A stretch of DNA of 64,000 bases from Haloarcula mannanilytica (GCF_005406125.1 NZ_BIXZ01000001.1:806001-870000); one strand, 5' to 3'; positions 53,331-62,952 are shown, counted from the first letter of the stretch. Numbers and translations: made by a program. The notes: generated by a model not told the origin, from the sequence alone.

Positions 53331-55652
53331 TTAGTCGTCCCCCACCGCGGCGGTGCTGTCGGTGTCCGTCCCGGCCGAGTTTTCGACGGTGAAGCGGTCC
53401 AGAAGCGATTCGAGATCGTTAGCCCGCTGGCGCAGTTCCGTCGCCGAATCCGACACTTCGTCGATAGACGCCGACTGGTCCTGTGCCGCGCCGGCCACGG
53501 TATCGGCCTCCGTCGCGGTCTGCTGACTGATCGTCGTCAAGTCGTCGATGGTCTCCATCACGTCCTGTGCGGTCCGGGCCTGCTCCTCGGTCGCCCGGTC
53601 GATCTCCTGAATGCCGGTGTCGACCTCCTCCGTGTACTCGACGATAGTCTCCAGCGCATCGACGGTCTCCTCGACCGTCGAGACGCCTTCGGTGATCCGG
53701 GTGCTGGTCGACTCCATCGTCTCGACGGTGTCGCCGGCCTGCTCCTGGATGCCCTCGATACGCTGTTCGATGTCGGCAGCGGCCTCCTTTGTCTCCTCTG
53801 CGAGACCCTTGATTTCGTCGGCGACGACGGCGAACCCCTCGCCGTCCCCGTCGGCGTGTGCCGCTTCGATGGAGGCGTTCAGCGCGAGCATGTTCGTCTG
53901 CTCGACGATCTTCGTGATGACGCCGACGATCTCGCCGATCTCGTCGAGTTCGTCGTCGAGGGCGTTGATCTCCTCGACGGTCTCGCCGGTCTCGTCCTCG
54001 ATAGCGTTCATCTCCGCGATGGCCTCCTGTGCGGCTTCACGGCCGTCCTCACCGACCTCGGCGGCCGACTGGGAGGTGGTCGCGACCTGTTGTGCTGAGG
54101 AGGCGACCTGCTGGGCGGTCGCCGAGAGGTTCTGCATCTCGGCGGCCGCCGATTCGAGTCCCTCGTTTTGCTCGGTCGTCCCCTCGAAAATCTCGTTGAT
54201 AGACTTCGACACCTGTTTGCTCGCCTGGTCGACCCGTTCAGCGTTCGAGTTGACGCGGTCGCTGGACTGGATGACGTTCGTCGCGAACGCCTTCATGTCC
54301 GCGATGGTGTCTTCGAGCGCATCCAGCGTCGTGTTGATGTCCTCGCCGACCTCGGCCATCGCCTCGTTCATACTGTCCGTCTCCACCCGGGCGGTGAGGT
54401 CGCCGTTGGCAGCGGCCTCAAGCGCGTCACTGTACTGCTGGGCCTTGAGTTCGAGATGGCCGGTCAGCGCCTCCATCTCGTTGCGTTCGGACTCGACTTC
54501 CTCACGGGCGGTTTCCGCCCGTTCCTTCGCTTGTTCGGCCTCCTCACGGGCGGTTTCGGCCTCAGAGATCTGTGTGCGGAGGTTCGTCCGCATATTGTCG
54601 AAGGCCCCGTACAGCGTCCCGAACTCGTCTTCACGGGATGTCTCCAGGTCGATGTCGAGGTCGCCATCGGCCATCGCTTCGGCCTTCGCGGAGAGCCGCC
54701 GGAGCGAAGCGATGGTGTTGCCGCCAATCGTGACCCCGATGAGGCCGAGGTTGACGACGGCGAGCAGAATGAGTCCGATGAGGTCGGAGTTGATCTGGTC
54801 GCTCAGCGCGTAGGCGACCGCCGGGTCCGAATGGACCATGACGACCCAGTCCTGGGATTCGAGTCGGGTGAGCCCCATCAGCATACTGTCAGTTTCATGG
54901 AAGGAACTCTGTCCGGGTTCGAGGGTCCCAAGCGGGTTCGACTCCATCTGCGAGATCGGTGCGGTCGCGCCGATCATCGAGGTGTTTGGGTGCGAGACGA
55001 ACTCGCCGTCAGTGCTGACGACCGTGGTGAACGACCCCTCACGCTGGTTCGAGACCTGGTCGGCCTTCTCGCGGAGGTCGATCATATACACGAGCGCTCG
55101 GTTGTCCTCCCCTGGAATCGGCGAAACGACGGCGATTACCGGGTGATCGACGACCGACACGGAGAACGGTTCCGTCACGTGTGTGTCGTCGGGGCTGTCG
55201 AACTGCGGCGGGTTCGTGGCGAACGGAGCCCCCTGGTCTGCGGCGTTCACGCCGATGAAATCCCGGTTCGAACTGGCCCGGATCTCGTTCGTTTCGGTGT
55301 CGAGATAGTGAACCGCGACGACACCGGGTGGCAACTCCTCGTTCGTGTGTAGTTGCTCCAGTCGTTGCTGTTTCTCCGTGCCTGTCCCCTCGGTAAATAC
55401 GGGGAGTCGCGACGTTGACCGGACGTTCCGCCGCGATGTCGTCAGCCAGTCATCTAACTGTGCGGCCTGTGTCTCTGACAGTGCTGTGATGTCGTCCGTA
55501 ACGTCTTCCTCCAACGTCGCGGACGCCTGAACACTTGTCAGGACACCGACGGCGATAATGATAATTATCGCGAACGAAAGCGCCACCCCGAGTCTGGCAG
55601 CGTAACTGCCGGCAATAAAACTCGGGAGTGGCGAGCCCCTATCTGATTCCAT
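53331..55652 (-). CDS. htrII: Halobacterial transducer protein HtrII (sensory rhodopsin II transducer)
   Basis: 773-residue methyl-accepting transducer. TM1 about 21-44, external domain about 45-288 of dCache type ([37 protein letters not shown]), TM2 about 289-311, HAMP about 312-365 and a second HAMP-like unit about 405-455, then the signalling coiled coil with the conserved tip [20 protein letters not shown] (about 585-605). The large external domain resembles the serine-sensing Halobacterium HtrII more than the short Natronomonas one. Leaderless TTTATTA is centred 27 bp upstream. Confidence 0.93.
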   Translation of the reverse strand: MESDRGSPLPSFIAGSYAARLGVALSFAIIIIIAVGVLTSVQASATLEEDVTDDITALSETQAAQLDDWLTTSRRNVRSTSRLPVFTEGTGTEKQQRLEQLHTNEELPPGVVAVHYLDTETNEIRASSNRDFIGVNAADQGAPFATNPPQFDSPDDTHVTEPFSVSVVDHPVIAVVSPIPGEDNRALVYMIDLREKADQVSNQREGSFTTVVSTDGEFVSHPNTSMIGATAPISQMESNPLGTLEPGQSSFHETDSMLMGLTRLESQDWVVMVHSDPAVAYALSDQINSDLIGLILLAVVNLGLIGVTIGGNTIASLRRLSAKAEAMADGDLDIDLETSREDEFGTLYGAFDNMRTNLRTQISEAETAREEAEQAKERAETAREEVESERNEMEALTGHLELKAQQYSDALEAAANGDLTARVETDSMNEAMAEVGEDINTTLDALEDTIADMKAFATNVIQSSDRVNSNAERVDQASKQVSKSINEIFEGTTEQNEGLESAAAEMQNLSATAQQVASSAQQVATTSQSAAEVGEDGREAAQEAIAEMNAIEDETGETVEEINALDDELDEIGEIVGVITKIVEQTNMLALNASIEAAHADGDGEGFAVVADEIKGLAEETKEAAADIEQRIEGIQEQAGDTVETMESTSTRITEGVSTVEETVDALETIVEYTEEVDTGIQEIDRATEEQARTAQDVMETIDDLTTISQQTATEADTVAGAAQDQSASIDEVSDSATELRQRANDLESLLDRFTVENSAGTDTDSTAAVGDD

Positions 55653-55675
55653 CGTCCAGTGTTATGGAAAGCCGC

Positions 55676-55682
55676 TAATAAA
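55676..55682 (-). promoter_or_regulatory. TATA box of the htrII-sopII operon
   Basis: Minus-strand TTTATTA (in CCTTTATTAGC) centred 27 bp upstream of the htrII ATG. Confidence 0.55.
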
Positions 55683-55768
55683 GGGTTGTTACGCAATTTT
55701 CATGGCTGATAAGCAGCTTCGCCGGAGCGCCGAAATCGGTGCCACGATACGGCACACGCCAGCATTCC

Positions 55769-55796
55769 CGTGGGGAAATGTTTTCCCGATCCCACG
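55769..55796. promoter_or_regulatory. Nested inverted repeats before the quinone oxidoreductase gene
   Basis: Outer arms CGTGGG (55769-55774) and CCCACG (55791-55796), inner arms GGGAAA (55773-55778) and TTTCCC (55782-55787). They cover the position of the expected promoter (15-42 bp before ATG 55811), as a repressor operator would. Confidence 0.4.
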
Positions 55797-55810
55797 TGAC
55801 CAGTTCCCTA

Positions 55811-56767
55811 ATGCGCGCTGTACGATTCCACGAGTACGGCGGGGCGGACGTGCTCCGCGTCGACGACATCGACCGACCCACACCAGGTCCCGAGGAGGTC
55901 CTGCTCGAAGTAGAGGCCGCGGCGGTCAACCCGGTCGATACGTACTTCCGAACCGGCGACTACGAACCGGGCGAGCTACCCTGGACTCCCGGCTCCGACT
56001 GTGCCGGGACCGTCGCCGCGACCGGCGAGAGCGTGGTCGACTTCACCGAGGGCGACCGGGCGTTCGCGACCGGGCTGGGCAACTGGCTTCAGGGGACCTG
56101 TGCGGAGTACGTCACCGTCCCCGAGTCGCATCTGGCGCACCTCCCAGAAGGGGTGTCCGCCGAGGCGGGGGCAGCCGTCGCCCTCGTCGGCGTCACCGCC
56201 TGGCAGACGCTCGTCGACGCCTGCTCGCTGGAACCGGCCGAACGGGCGCTGATTCACGGCGGCAGCGGCGGCGTCGGCCACCTCGCAGTCCAGTTGGCGG
56301 CGGCAAACGGGGCCAAGGTCACCACGACCGCCTCGCCGACCTACCACAGTCAACTGGCCGACCTCGGCGCAGACGATGTGTTTGATTACAGCCGTGACGA
56401 CCTCGCCGATGCAGTGGTCGACGCCGGCGCACCGGACGTGATTCTCGACCACCGGCTCGACGACTACCTCGCGTTCGACGCCGAGGTGGCCGCCCAGGGC
56501 GCTCGGATCGCCGCTATCGGCAACACCGACCTCGCGGCGACCTTCGAGAACGTCCCGCGCTGCCGGGCGAAAGCCCTCAGTGTCCACCACGTCTCGATGT
56601 TCAACACGCCCGAGTTCGGCGCAGTGCTTTCCCGGCTGGCGACGCTCATGGCCGACGGCGAACTGACGCCAGTCGTCGCCCGCCGCTACGACCTCGACGA
56701 GGTCTCCCGGGCCCACGAGGACGTGCTGAACGACAGCTTCCTCGGCAAACTCGTCGTTACGCTGTAG
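55811..56767 (+). CDS. NADPH:quinone oxidoreductase-like (zeta-crystallin / MDR family)
   Basis: 318 residues from ATG 55811 (MRAVRFHEYGGADVLRVDDI). GroES-like N-domain, VNPVDTYFRTGDYEPGELPWTPGSDCAG; NADPH-binding Rossmann fold with LIHGGSGGVGHLAVQLA. No zinc-binding Cys/His set, so it belongs to the zinc-free quinone reductase branch. Substrate unknown. The inverted repeat upstream suggests that it is controlled by a repressor, as redox-stress genes often are. Confidence 0.92.
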   Translation: MRAVRFHEYGGADVLRVDDIDRPTPGPEEVLLEVEAAAVNPVDTYFRTGDYEPGELPWTPGSDCAGTVAATGESVVDFTEGDRAFATGLGNWLQGTCAEYVTVPESHLAHLPEGVSAEAGAAVALVGVTAWQTLVDACSLEPAERALIHGGSGGVGHLAVQLAAANGAKVTTTASPTYHSQLADLGADDVFDYSRDDLADAVVDAGAPDVILDHRLDDYLAFDAEVAAQGARIAAIGNTDLAATFENVPRCRAKALSVHHVSMFNTPEFGAVLSRLATLMADGELTPVVARRYDLDEVSRAHEDVLNDSFLGKLVVTL

Positions 56768-56862
56768 CGCTGCCGCCGCAAGCGGGCCGCCGTCGGTGTT
56801 CGAGACCCGTCCCGGACGACTGGAGACGGACCTTTATCGGCGCGCCAACTGTTGACACGAGT

Positions 56863-57573
56863 ATGTCAGTCGAATTTGACTTCGGCGGCGAGGTAGCACT
56901 GGTCACCGGCGTCGGCGGGGCGCTGGGCAGCGCAGTCGCGAACGCCTTCGTTGAGGCCGGCACGACCGTCTGTGGCAGCGACATTATCGAGCCGAACACG
57001 GAGGATTTCCTGCTGGCCGAGCCCGACCGTGTGGACTTCTACCAGGCAGACCTCAGCGACGAGGACGACGTTGCCGCGACCATCGACGCAGTCATCGACG
57101 AACACGGGCGACTGGACTACCTGCTGAACATTGCCGGGACCTGGCGCGGCGGCACACCGATCCACGAGACGGACGCGGACACGTTCGATTTCCTCTTCGA
57201 CGTGAACCTGAAGACGATGTTCCTGGCGTCGAAACACGCCGTGCCACACCTGCAGGAAACGGAGGGGGCAATCGTCTCCGTCTCGGCGCGGTCGTCGCTG
57301 GAAGGTGGTGAGGGCGACGGCATCTACCGGGCGTCGAAGGCCGGCGTCCGACTGCTGACGGAGACCATCGCCGAAGAGAATCTCGGGACGGTGCGAGCCA
57401 ATGCCGTGATGCCGAGCGTCATCGATACGCCGATGAACCGCGAGATGATGCCCGACTCCGACTTCGAAAAGTGGGTTGATCCGAAAGACATCGCGGACGT
57501 GCTGTTGTTCCTCTGTTCAGACGCCGCTACGGTCACGAGCGGCGCGGCAGTGCCAGTGTACGGCGAGGCCTGA
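56863..57573 (+). CDS. Short-chain dehydrogenase/reductase
   Basis: 236 residues. The NAD(P) motif TGVGGALGSAVANAF at about 13-27; LLNIAGTWRGG (NAG variant); catalytic Ser in VSVSARSS and Tyr-x3-Lys in YRASKAG; C-terminal VTSGAAVPVYGEA. Classical SDR of the FabG type; the substrate cannot be told. About 95 bp after the quinone reductase on the same strand. Confidence 0.92.
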   Translation: MSVEFDFGGEVALVTGVGGALGSAVANAFVEAGTTVCGSDIIEPNTEDFLLAEPDRVDFYQADLSDEDDVAATIDAVIDEHGRLDYLLNIAGTWRGGTPIHETDADTFDFLFDVNLKTMFLASKHAVPHLQETEGAIVSVSARSSLEGGEGDGIYRASKAGVRLLTETIAEENLGTVRANAVMPSVIDTPMNREMMPDSDFEKWVDPKDIADVLLFLCSDAATVTSGAAVPVYGEA

Positions 57574-57582
57574 CCCAGAGAG

Positions 57583-58638
57583 TTAGTCCGCCCTGTCGAG
57601 TCGCAGTGTGACCGTCGCGCCGTCGTCGTCGTCCGCGCCGAATTCGAGTGTGCCGCCGTAGGCCTCGACGACCCACTTGGACAGCCACAGCCCCAGTCCG
57701 TTGCTGTGGGTTAGCTGCGTTACCTCTTGGTCGCCGCTGATCAGGTCACGCTCGCTCTCCGGGATACCGGGGCCGTCGTCGCTGACCGACACCGTGACGG
57801 TCTTTCGCTCGGCCGTGACATGGATGTCTACCGTCGCTGGGTCGCCACCATGGACCAGCGCGTTCTCGATTAGTTCACTGAGTGCGATTGCGAGTGGATC
57901 GCCGGCCAACGCACGGACGGACTCGTCAGTGCGCACGGTCACTGTAGCGTCGGGGAACTGCGGTCGCAGCTCCGCGACGGAGTCCTCGATGAGAGAGCCG
58001 ATAGTCACCGGCTCACGATTGACCTCGTCGGTCTCGATGAGGTCGGTCACCGTCTCGACCTGACTGTCTATCTCGGCGAGGTCAGCCCCCACCGTTCGGA
58101 CGCGGCCCCCGATGTCGTCCACGTCCGGGTTCGGAGTGCCGGCGAGGGCGTCGCCGAGCCCGAGCAACACCTGCGCGCTGTGTTTCAGGTCGTGGCGGAT
58201 GAGGCGGTTCATCACGGTCGTCTTCTCCCGCTGGCGCGCGAGGTTCCGCGCCCGTATCCGCCGGACATCGTTCACACCGATGAGGACGTGCGCGGTGGCG
58301 CTGACGCCGACGATGATCGTCCCGCTGAAAAGCGGCGCGAGGAGCGTCGCCCCGCTGGCCCGCTGGTAGAGCAGAATCAGCACCAGCACGGCGGACGTTG
58401 CGACGATGCCGAGGAGGTTCCAGCCGGCGACTCTGAGCACGTGTTTCGTCCGGAGATCGCTGCGGAGCAGGACACCGCTACCCGCGAGAAATCCGAGGCC
58501 GATCAACAAGCCAAACACCGCGATCACCGTCTCGACGAGGCCGTTTGTGACGCCAATCAACTGCCGTGCTGACACCAGTCCCATCCCTCCGCCGGTCAGC
58601 GTAAGCGTCCCGCACCCGAGAATACGTTTCGTAGTCAC
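57583..58638 (-). CDS. Membrane sensor histidine kinase
   Basis: 351 residues from GTG 58638; a TTG 30 bp earlier is in frame but weaker. Four TM segments in the first ~125 residues, then a dimerisation helix with RLIRHDLKHSAQVLLGLGD (the H-box is HDLKHS, unlike the usual HDLRNP), ELIENALVHGG, VSDDGPGIPESE and SNGLGLWLSKWVVEAYGG. No partner response regulator is adjacent. TATA-like CTTTTTG lies about 31 bp upstream. Confidence 0.9.
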   Translation of the reverse strand: MTTKRILGCGTLTLTGGGMGLVSARQLIGVTNGLVETVIAVFGLLIGLGFLAGSGVLLRSDLRTKHVLRVAGWNLLGIVATSAVLVLILLYQRASGATLLAPLFSGTIIVGVSATAHVLIGVNDVRRIRARNLARQREKTTVMNRLIRHDLKHSAQVLLGLGDALAGTPNPDVDDIGGRVRTVGADLAEIDSQVETVTDLIETDEVNREPVTIGSLIEDSVAELRPQFPDATVTVRTDESVRALAGDPLAIALSELIENALVHGGDPATVDIHVTAERKTVTVSVSDDGPGIPESERDLISGDQEVTQLTHSNGLGLWLSKWVVEAYGGTLEFGADDDDGATVTLRLDRAD

Positions 58639-58770
58639 GTGTACCCTCTGTCGGGAAACGACCGGCAAAAAGGTATCACCGCGATTCTCTCGGTTGATAC
58701 TGTTCGGGTTCGAAGGGGACGTTTCCGCACCGGTACCACCGACTGGTACCGCGGACGAGAATCACGGTGG

Positions 58771-58778
58771 TTTTATTC
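58771..58778 (+). promoter_or_regulatory. TATA box of the NSS transporter gene
   Basis: TTTTATTC centred 28-29 bp before ATG 58803; settles the start against the in-frame start at 58767. Confidence 0.5.
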
Positions 58779-58802
58779 GCCAAAGGAATATCCGGCGTCA
58801 CA

Positions 58803-60140
58803 ATGAGTGACAGAGAGACGTGGGCGTCACGGCTCGGGTTCATCCTCGCAGCCATCGGTAGCGCAGTCGGGCTCGGAAACATCTGGCAGTTCCCGTTCAA
58901 GACCGCGACGAACGGCGGCGCGGTGTTCCTGGTGTTCTATCTCGCGGCCGTGTTGCTCATCGGCTTCCCGGCGATGCTGGCGGAGTTCGTCATCGGACGG
59001 CGAACGAACCGCAATGCCGTCGACGCGTTCGCCGAACTCGGCTTCAAGCAGTGGCGAATCGTCGGTGGCCTGGGTGTCTTTACGGGCTTTTGGATTCTCT
59101 CGTATTACAACGTCGTCGGGGGGTGGGTCATGCGGTATATCCTCGGCAGCGCGACGGGTGCATACTTCGGCAACTCCGCGGAGTACTTCGGCGCCATCTC
59201 CAGTGGTCCAGAGGCCATCGCCGGACAGGCGCTGTTCCTGCTGATCTGTGTCGGCATTGTCGCAGTGGGTGTCGAGGACGGTATCGAGAAAGCGACGAAA
59301 GTGATGGTCCCCAGCATCGTTGTCCTCATGCTCGGGATGGCGGCCTGGGTTACCACGCTTGACGGGGCAGGGGCTGGCTACAGCTACTTCCTCTCGCCGG
59401 ACTTCTCGACGCTGGCCGCGAATGCCGGCGACCTGATCCCGTTCGCAGTCGGACAGGCGTTTTTCACCCTCTCACTGGGGATGGCGGCCATGATCACCTA
59501 CTCCTCGTACATCGGTGACGACGAGAGCCTCCCGGTTGATGGGGGCATCATCGTCGTGACGAACACGCTCGTCGGTGTGCTTGCGGGGCTCGTCGTGTTC
59601 CCGATTCTCTTCGCCATCGGCGTCAGCCCCGACACCAGTGGCCCGTCGGCTATCTTCGTTGCGATGGCGTCGGCGTTCCCACAGCTCCCCGGGGGGCGAC
59701 TCCTCGGCGTCGTGTTCTTCGGCGTTGTCCTCATCGCCGCGGTGTCCTCCGCCATTAGCCTTCTCGAAGTTGTCGTCTCTTATGGCGTTGACAACACGTC
59801 GTACTCGCGGGTCCCACTGGCAGCACTGCTCGGGGTTGGGCTGTTCGTTCTGGGTCTGCCGTCAGCCTGGGACCTGGCGTGGTTTGGCTGGTTCGATACG
59901 CTCGCGTACAAGCTGTTCCTCCCGCTGTCGGTACTGCTGATCCTAGTGTTCGTCGGCTGGGTCCTTTCCTCGAACGCAGTTGCTGAGCTCCGGCAGGGGA
60001 CGGGCGGCCTCCGGGCGTTCGGCCCGACCTGGCTCTGGATGGTCCGGACGGTGGTCATCCTCGGCGTCATCCTGACGCTGGCACTGGGACTGCAGACGCT
60101 GTTCCTCGCTGAGGACCCCGCGATCATCCCGCCGATATAA
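58803..60140 (+). CDS. Sodium-dependent transporter of the NSS (SNF) family
   Basis: Sodium-coupled symporter of amino acids or related solutes, 445 residues, 11-12 TM helices. TM1 SRLGFILAAIGSAVGLGNIW carries the sodium/substrate loop typical of LeuT-like proteins; LAEFVIGRRTNRNAVDAF and LSLGMAAMITYSSYIGDD are family motifs. Convergent with the EamA gene; 25 bp with a TTTT run between the stops can terminate both. Confidence 0.93.
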   Translation: MSDRETWASRLGFILAAIGSAVGLGNIWQFPFKTATNGGAVFLVFYLAAVLLIGFPAMLAEFVIGRRTNRNAVDAFAELGFKQWRIVGGLGVFTGFWILSYYNVVGGWVMRYILGSATGAYFGNSAEYFGAISSGPEAIAGQALFLLICVGIVAVGVEDGIEKATKVMVPSIVVLMLGMAAWVTTLDGAGAGYSYFLSPDFSTLAANAGDLIPFAVGQAFFTLSLGMAAMITYSSYIGDDESLPVDGGIIVVTNTLVGVLAGLVVFPILFAIGVSPDTSGPSAIFVAMASAFPQLPGGRLLGVVFFGVVLIAAVSSAISLLEVVVSYGVDNTSYSRVPLAALLGVGLFVLGLPSAWDLAWFGWFDTLAYKLFLPLSVLLILVFVGWVLSSNAVAELRQGTGGLRAFGPTWLWMVRTVVILGVILTLALGLQTLFLAEDPAIIPPI

Positions 60141-60165
60141 ACAGCGTCTAGCTTCAGTTTTCAGC

Positions 60166-61146
60166 TTAGTCGGACTCAACCCCGCGCGGTTCGTCGGGGA
60201 GTCCAAACCCTTCGGTCGCGGCGTCTGTCTCGTTGGTGCCGTCCGAAAACAGCGAATGGATATCGACCGAGTTGCTGCCAAGCACCGCAAATCCCGCGAA
60301 GATAGTCAGGAAGCCAACGACCGCCGTCGAGGTGATGGCCTCGCCGAGCAAGGCCCAGCCGCCCAGCGTCGACACGACGGGGACCACATAGAAGATGAGG
60401 TTGGCCTGGATCGCACCAGTCACATCGAGCAGGCCGAAGTAGGCGATGTAGGCGACCGCGCCGGCAAAGATGCCGACGTACAGCAGGGCGGCGATAGCCG
60501 TGGGGGACCAGACTGCCGTGGCCGCTGATTCGCCCATGCCGACGCTCAACGCGTGACAGAGAACAGCCGCGACGGGGAGCGCCCACGCCGTCCGGACCGT
60601 ACTCGACAGGCCACCGTTGGACCACCGGATGAGGACGCTGCCCAGCGCCGCGCTGGCCGCGCCAGCGAACAGGACGAGCTTGCCGATGCCACCGCTGAGG
60701 AGCATCGCCGGATCGGGGCTGACGACGAGGCCGACGCCGAGCAGGCCGATAATCATGCCGAGCCCACCGCGGGCCGAAAGCCGCTCGTCGGAGAGCAGGA
60801 TAGCGGCAAAGACCGGCGTCAGAATCGGGTTGAGACTGAAGACGATGGCAGCCACCGCGCTGGTGGCGGACTGCTGGCCGACGAACAGCAGCGCGTTTGC
60901 GAGGCCGATAGCGAACAGACCCGTCGAGAGAATCGCCAGTACGTCGCCGCGGGTCCGCGGGACCAGTTCGGCCCGGGACCGCGTCACAACGACGTAACCG
61001 AGCAGGGCAACGGCGGCGATGTCGAACCGAAGCGCGACGAACAGAAGCGGCGGGAGATACGACAGGCCGGCCTTCGCGCCGACGAAGGTGCCGCCGAACA
61101 GGACGCTGGCGACCGCAGCGAAGGCGAGCGTGCGGCGTGAAATCAT
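60166..61146 (-). CDS. EamA/DMT-family transporter
   Basis: 326 residues from ATG 61146 (MISRRTLAFAAVASVLFGGT) with ten TM helices as two five-helix repeats (VLFGGTFVGAKAGLSYLPPLLF in pieces: VLFGGTFVGAKAG and YIAYFGLLDVTGAIQANLIF), plus a polar tail of about 35 residues. Probable exporter of metabolites or amino acids. It is divergent from the HTH regulator at 61371; the space between is rich in palindromes, so that protein may control it. Confidence 0.9.
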   Translation of the reverse strand: MISRRTLAFAAVASVLFGGTFVGAKAGLSYLPPLLFVALRFDIAAVALLGYVVVTRSRAELVPRTRGDVLAILSTGLFAIGLANALLFVGQQSATSAVAAIVFSLNPILTPVFAAILLSDERLSARGGLGMIIGLLGVGLVVSPDPAMLLSGGIGKLVLFAGAASAALGSVLIRWSNGGLSSTVRTAWALPVAAVLCHALSVGMGESAATAVWSPTAIAALLYVGIFAGAVAYIAYFGLLDVTGAIQANLIFYVVPVVSTLGGWALLGEAITSTAVVGFLTIFAGFAVLGSNSVDIHSLFSDGTNETDAATEGFGLPDEPRGVESD

Positions 61147-61295
61147 CGCCCCACCTCGTATATGATTTCTGAAACGACTGCACAGCCGACAGAGAGAACG
61201 TATAGAGAAACCTGAGTCATCGTACTCTACGGTACGGGATCGAGGCTTATAGGGCCGTTTAGAAAATATTACATAACGCGAAACGGCCAAACACC

Positions 61296-61345
61296 CGTGA
61301 CGAACATTCACGGTGTGAAATCATTTCATGCTGCGAAAGTACTTT
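61296..61345. promoter_or_regulatory. Overlapping palindromes between EamA transporter and regulator genes
   Basis: Four symmetric elements in 50 bp: CGTGA-7-TCACG (61296-61312), TTCAC-GGT-GTGAA (61307-61319), TGAAAT-C-ATTTCA (61316-61328) and AAAGTACTTT (61336-61345). The last overlaps the TATA-like ACTTTAGG about 28 bp upstream of the regulator ATG. This is what an autoregulated operator array looks like. Confidence 0.5.
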
Positions 61346-61370
61346 AGGACGCAGTGCCCAACGCGGCGGT

Positions 61371-62156
61371 ATGGAATCGGCGCTCGAAGAGATCGAGTTC
61401 CTCGCGCTCTCGTCGAACCGGGTCGAGGTGTTACGCCTCCTGGCAGCGGAGCCACATTCGCGCGGGGAACTTGCGACCGAAACCGGCGCGTCGCAGGCGA
61501 CGCTCGGGCGGATCATCGCGGATTTCGAGGAACGGTCGTGGATACGCCGGACGGGCGGCGAGTACGTCGCCACGGCGACGGGCCGTATCGTCGCCGACGG
61601 GTTCACTGACCTGCTGGACATCCTCGAAACCGAGCGGGGACTGCGCGATATCGTCCAGTATCTCCCCACCGACGAGATGGAGTTCGACCTGCGGCACCTG
61701 GCCGACGCGACGATTACCGTCCCGAGCCAGACGCGCCCGAACGCGCCGGTCCAGCGGCTGCTGGACCTGCTGCGGGACGCCGAGGAGGTCCGGACGTTCT
61801 CGCATGCGTTCAACGACCAGACGATCCGGGTCGTTCAGGAGCGGGTGGCTACCGGGGGACAGCGGTTCTCGGGCGTGTTCTCGCCCGGCGCGATTGACGC
61901 GCTCACAGCGGACGACCGGCTCCGAAATCGGCTCGAATCGCTGCGTGCCGAACCGGACGCGTCGCTCCGGGTCCGGACCGACGGTGTGCCACTCGCGGTG
62001 ATGATCGCCGACGACGTGGTCCACCTGTTGCTGCGGGACGACAGCGGCGTCCTGCAGGCGTCTCTCGACACGACTGCACCGGCCGTCCGCGAGTGGGCCA
62101 TCGAGACGTTCGAGGCGTACTGGGAGTCCGCGGAGCCGCTCTCGGGGTCGCTGTGA
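61371..62156 (+). CDS. HTH transcription regulator (ArsR-like winged helix plus FilR1-type domain)
   Basis: 261 residues. N-terminal winged helix about 5-75 (NRVEVLRLLAAEPHSRGELATE, recognition helix ASQATLGRIIADFEE, wing). The rest (about 100-255) matches the effector domain of the haloarchaeal HTH/FilR1-like family: VRTFSHAFNDQTIRVVQ, FSGVFSPGAIDAL and VPLAVMIADDVVHLLLRDDSG. Likely controls itself and the divergent EamA gene. Ligand unknown. Confidence 0.88.
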   Translation: MESALEEIEFLALSSNRVEVLRLLAAEPHSRGELATETGASQATLGRIIADFEERSWIRRTGGEYVATATGRIVADGFTDLLDILETERGLRDIVQYLPTDEMEFDLRHLADATITVPSQTRPNAPVQRLLDLLRDAEEVRTFSHAFNDQTIRVVQERVATGGQRFSGVFSPGAIDALTADDRLRNRLESLRAEPDASLRVRTDGVPLAVMIADDVVHLLLRDDSGVLQASLDTTAPAVREWAIETFEAYWESAEPLSGSL

Positions 62157-62187
62157 CTCCGCCTCGCTGTAAAACGTCGACCGTCAG

Positions 62188-62859
62188 CTACCGGACCAGA
62201 TACGGGTCCTCACCCGGCATGAACCGCCCGAGGTCCGCCTCGCGGCGGTAGTCGGTTTCTAACAGCGCAGTCAGCGCATCGACGAGGGCCGTCTCGTCGT
62301 CGTCGGTCCACTCCGCGGGCTCTTTGATGGGGTAGACGAGCCAGCCGCTCCCGACGACTTCCGTTGCGTGGCGGGCGTCCATATCTATCGAGTCGGTCGG
62401 CTCGGCCGTCGTGTTCGCGAACACGTGTCTGGTGGCGCGCTCGCCGACGGGTAAGAGCACGTGGGCGGTGATCGCCCGGAGTTCTGTGTCAAACAGCGGC
62501 TCGAAGTCGTCGTAATCCGTCTCTGTGGGCGGGTCGCCGCCGCACATGTACAGATACGACAGGTACGTCTTCTCGACGGTCGGCGGGTCGCCGGCTTCGC
62601 GCAGGAGTCCGGCCGTGACGAGCGCCCGCTGGAGTCGCTCGCTCGCGGCATTGCCGGTAAACGGGACGCCGGACACCGCGCCACCGTGGATACCCGGATG
62701 GTCGCCGATGACGTGGAAGTGGGCGTTGGCGTCGCCGTACCCCGGGACGAACGGCTCACAGGGTGCGTCGAAGCCGAAGGGGTTGTGCTGGCGGGCCGTG
62801 ACGTTCTTCACGCGCGATGGGAGCGTGCCATCACCCAAAACTCCGCCGGTTTCGGCCAT
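62188..62859 (-). CDS. Uracil-DNA glycosylase family protein
   Basis: 223 residues from ATG 62859 (MAETGGVLGDGTLPSRVKNV). HFHVIGDHPGIHGGAVSGVPFTGN (given in parts HVIGDHPG and SGVPFTGN) is the catalytic/UDG fold motif of families 4-5, and HVLLPVGERATRHVF is the second loop. No four-cysteine Fe-S set is evident, so it departs from classic family 4 enzymes. The longer in-frame extension is rejected as it overlaps the next gene's promoter. Role in base excision repair inferred. Confidence 0.82.
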   Translation of the reverse strand: MAETGGVLGDGTLPSRVKNVTARQHNPFGFDAPCEPFVPGYGDANAHFHVIGDHPGIHGGAVSGVPFTGNAASERLQRALVTAGLLREAGDPPTVEKTYLSYLYMCGGDPPTETDYDDFEPLFDTELRAITAHVLLPVGERATRHVFANTTAEPTDSIDMDARHATEVVGSGWLVYPIKEPAEWTDDDETALVDALTALLETDYRREADLGRFMPGEDPYLVR

Positions 62860-62952
62860 CGAATACGGCAAATAATGGTTAACTTTGATAACGCTTTTCT
62901 CGGATGCCCGCAAGGAGTCGGATATGCTCCGGTCCGGGAGAAGTGATATCGC

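Noticed and set aside
54168-55352. 394-codon plus frame opposite htrII
   Set aside because: Shadow of the transducer; no motif and no promoter.
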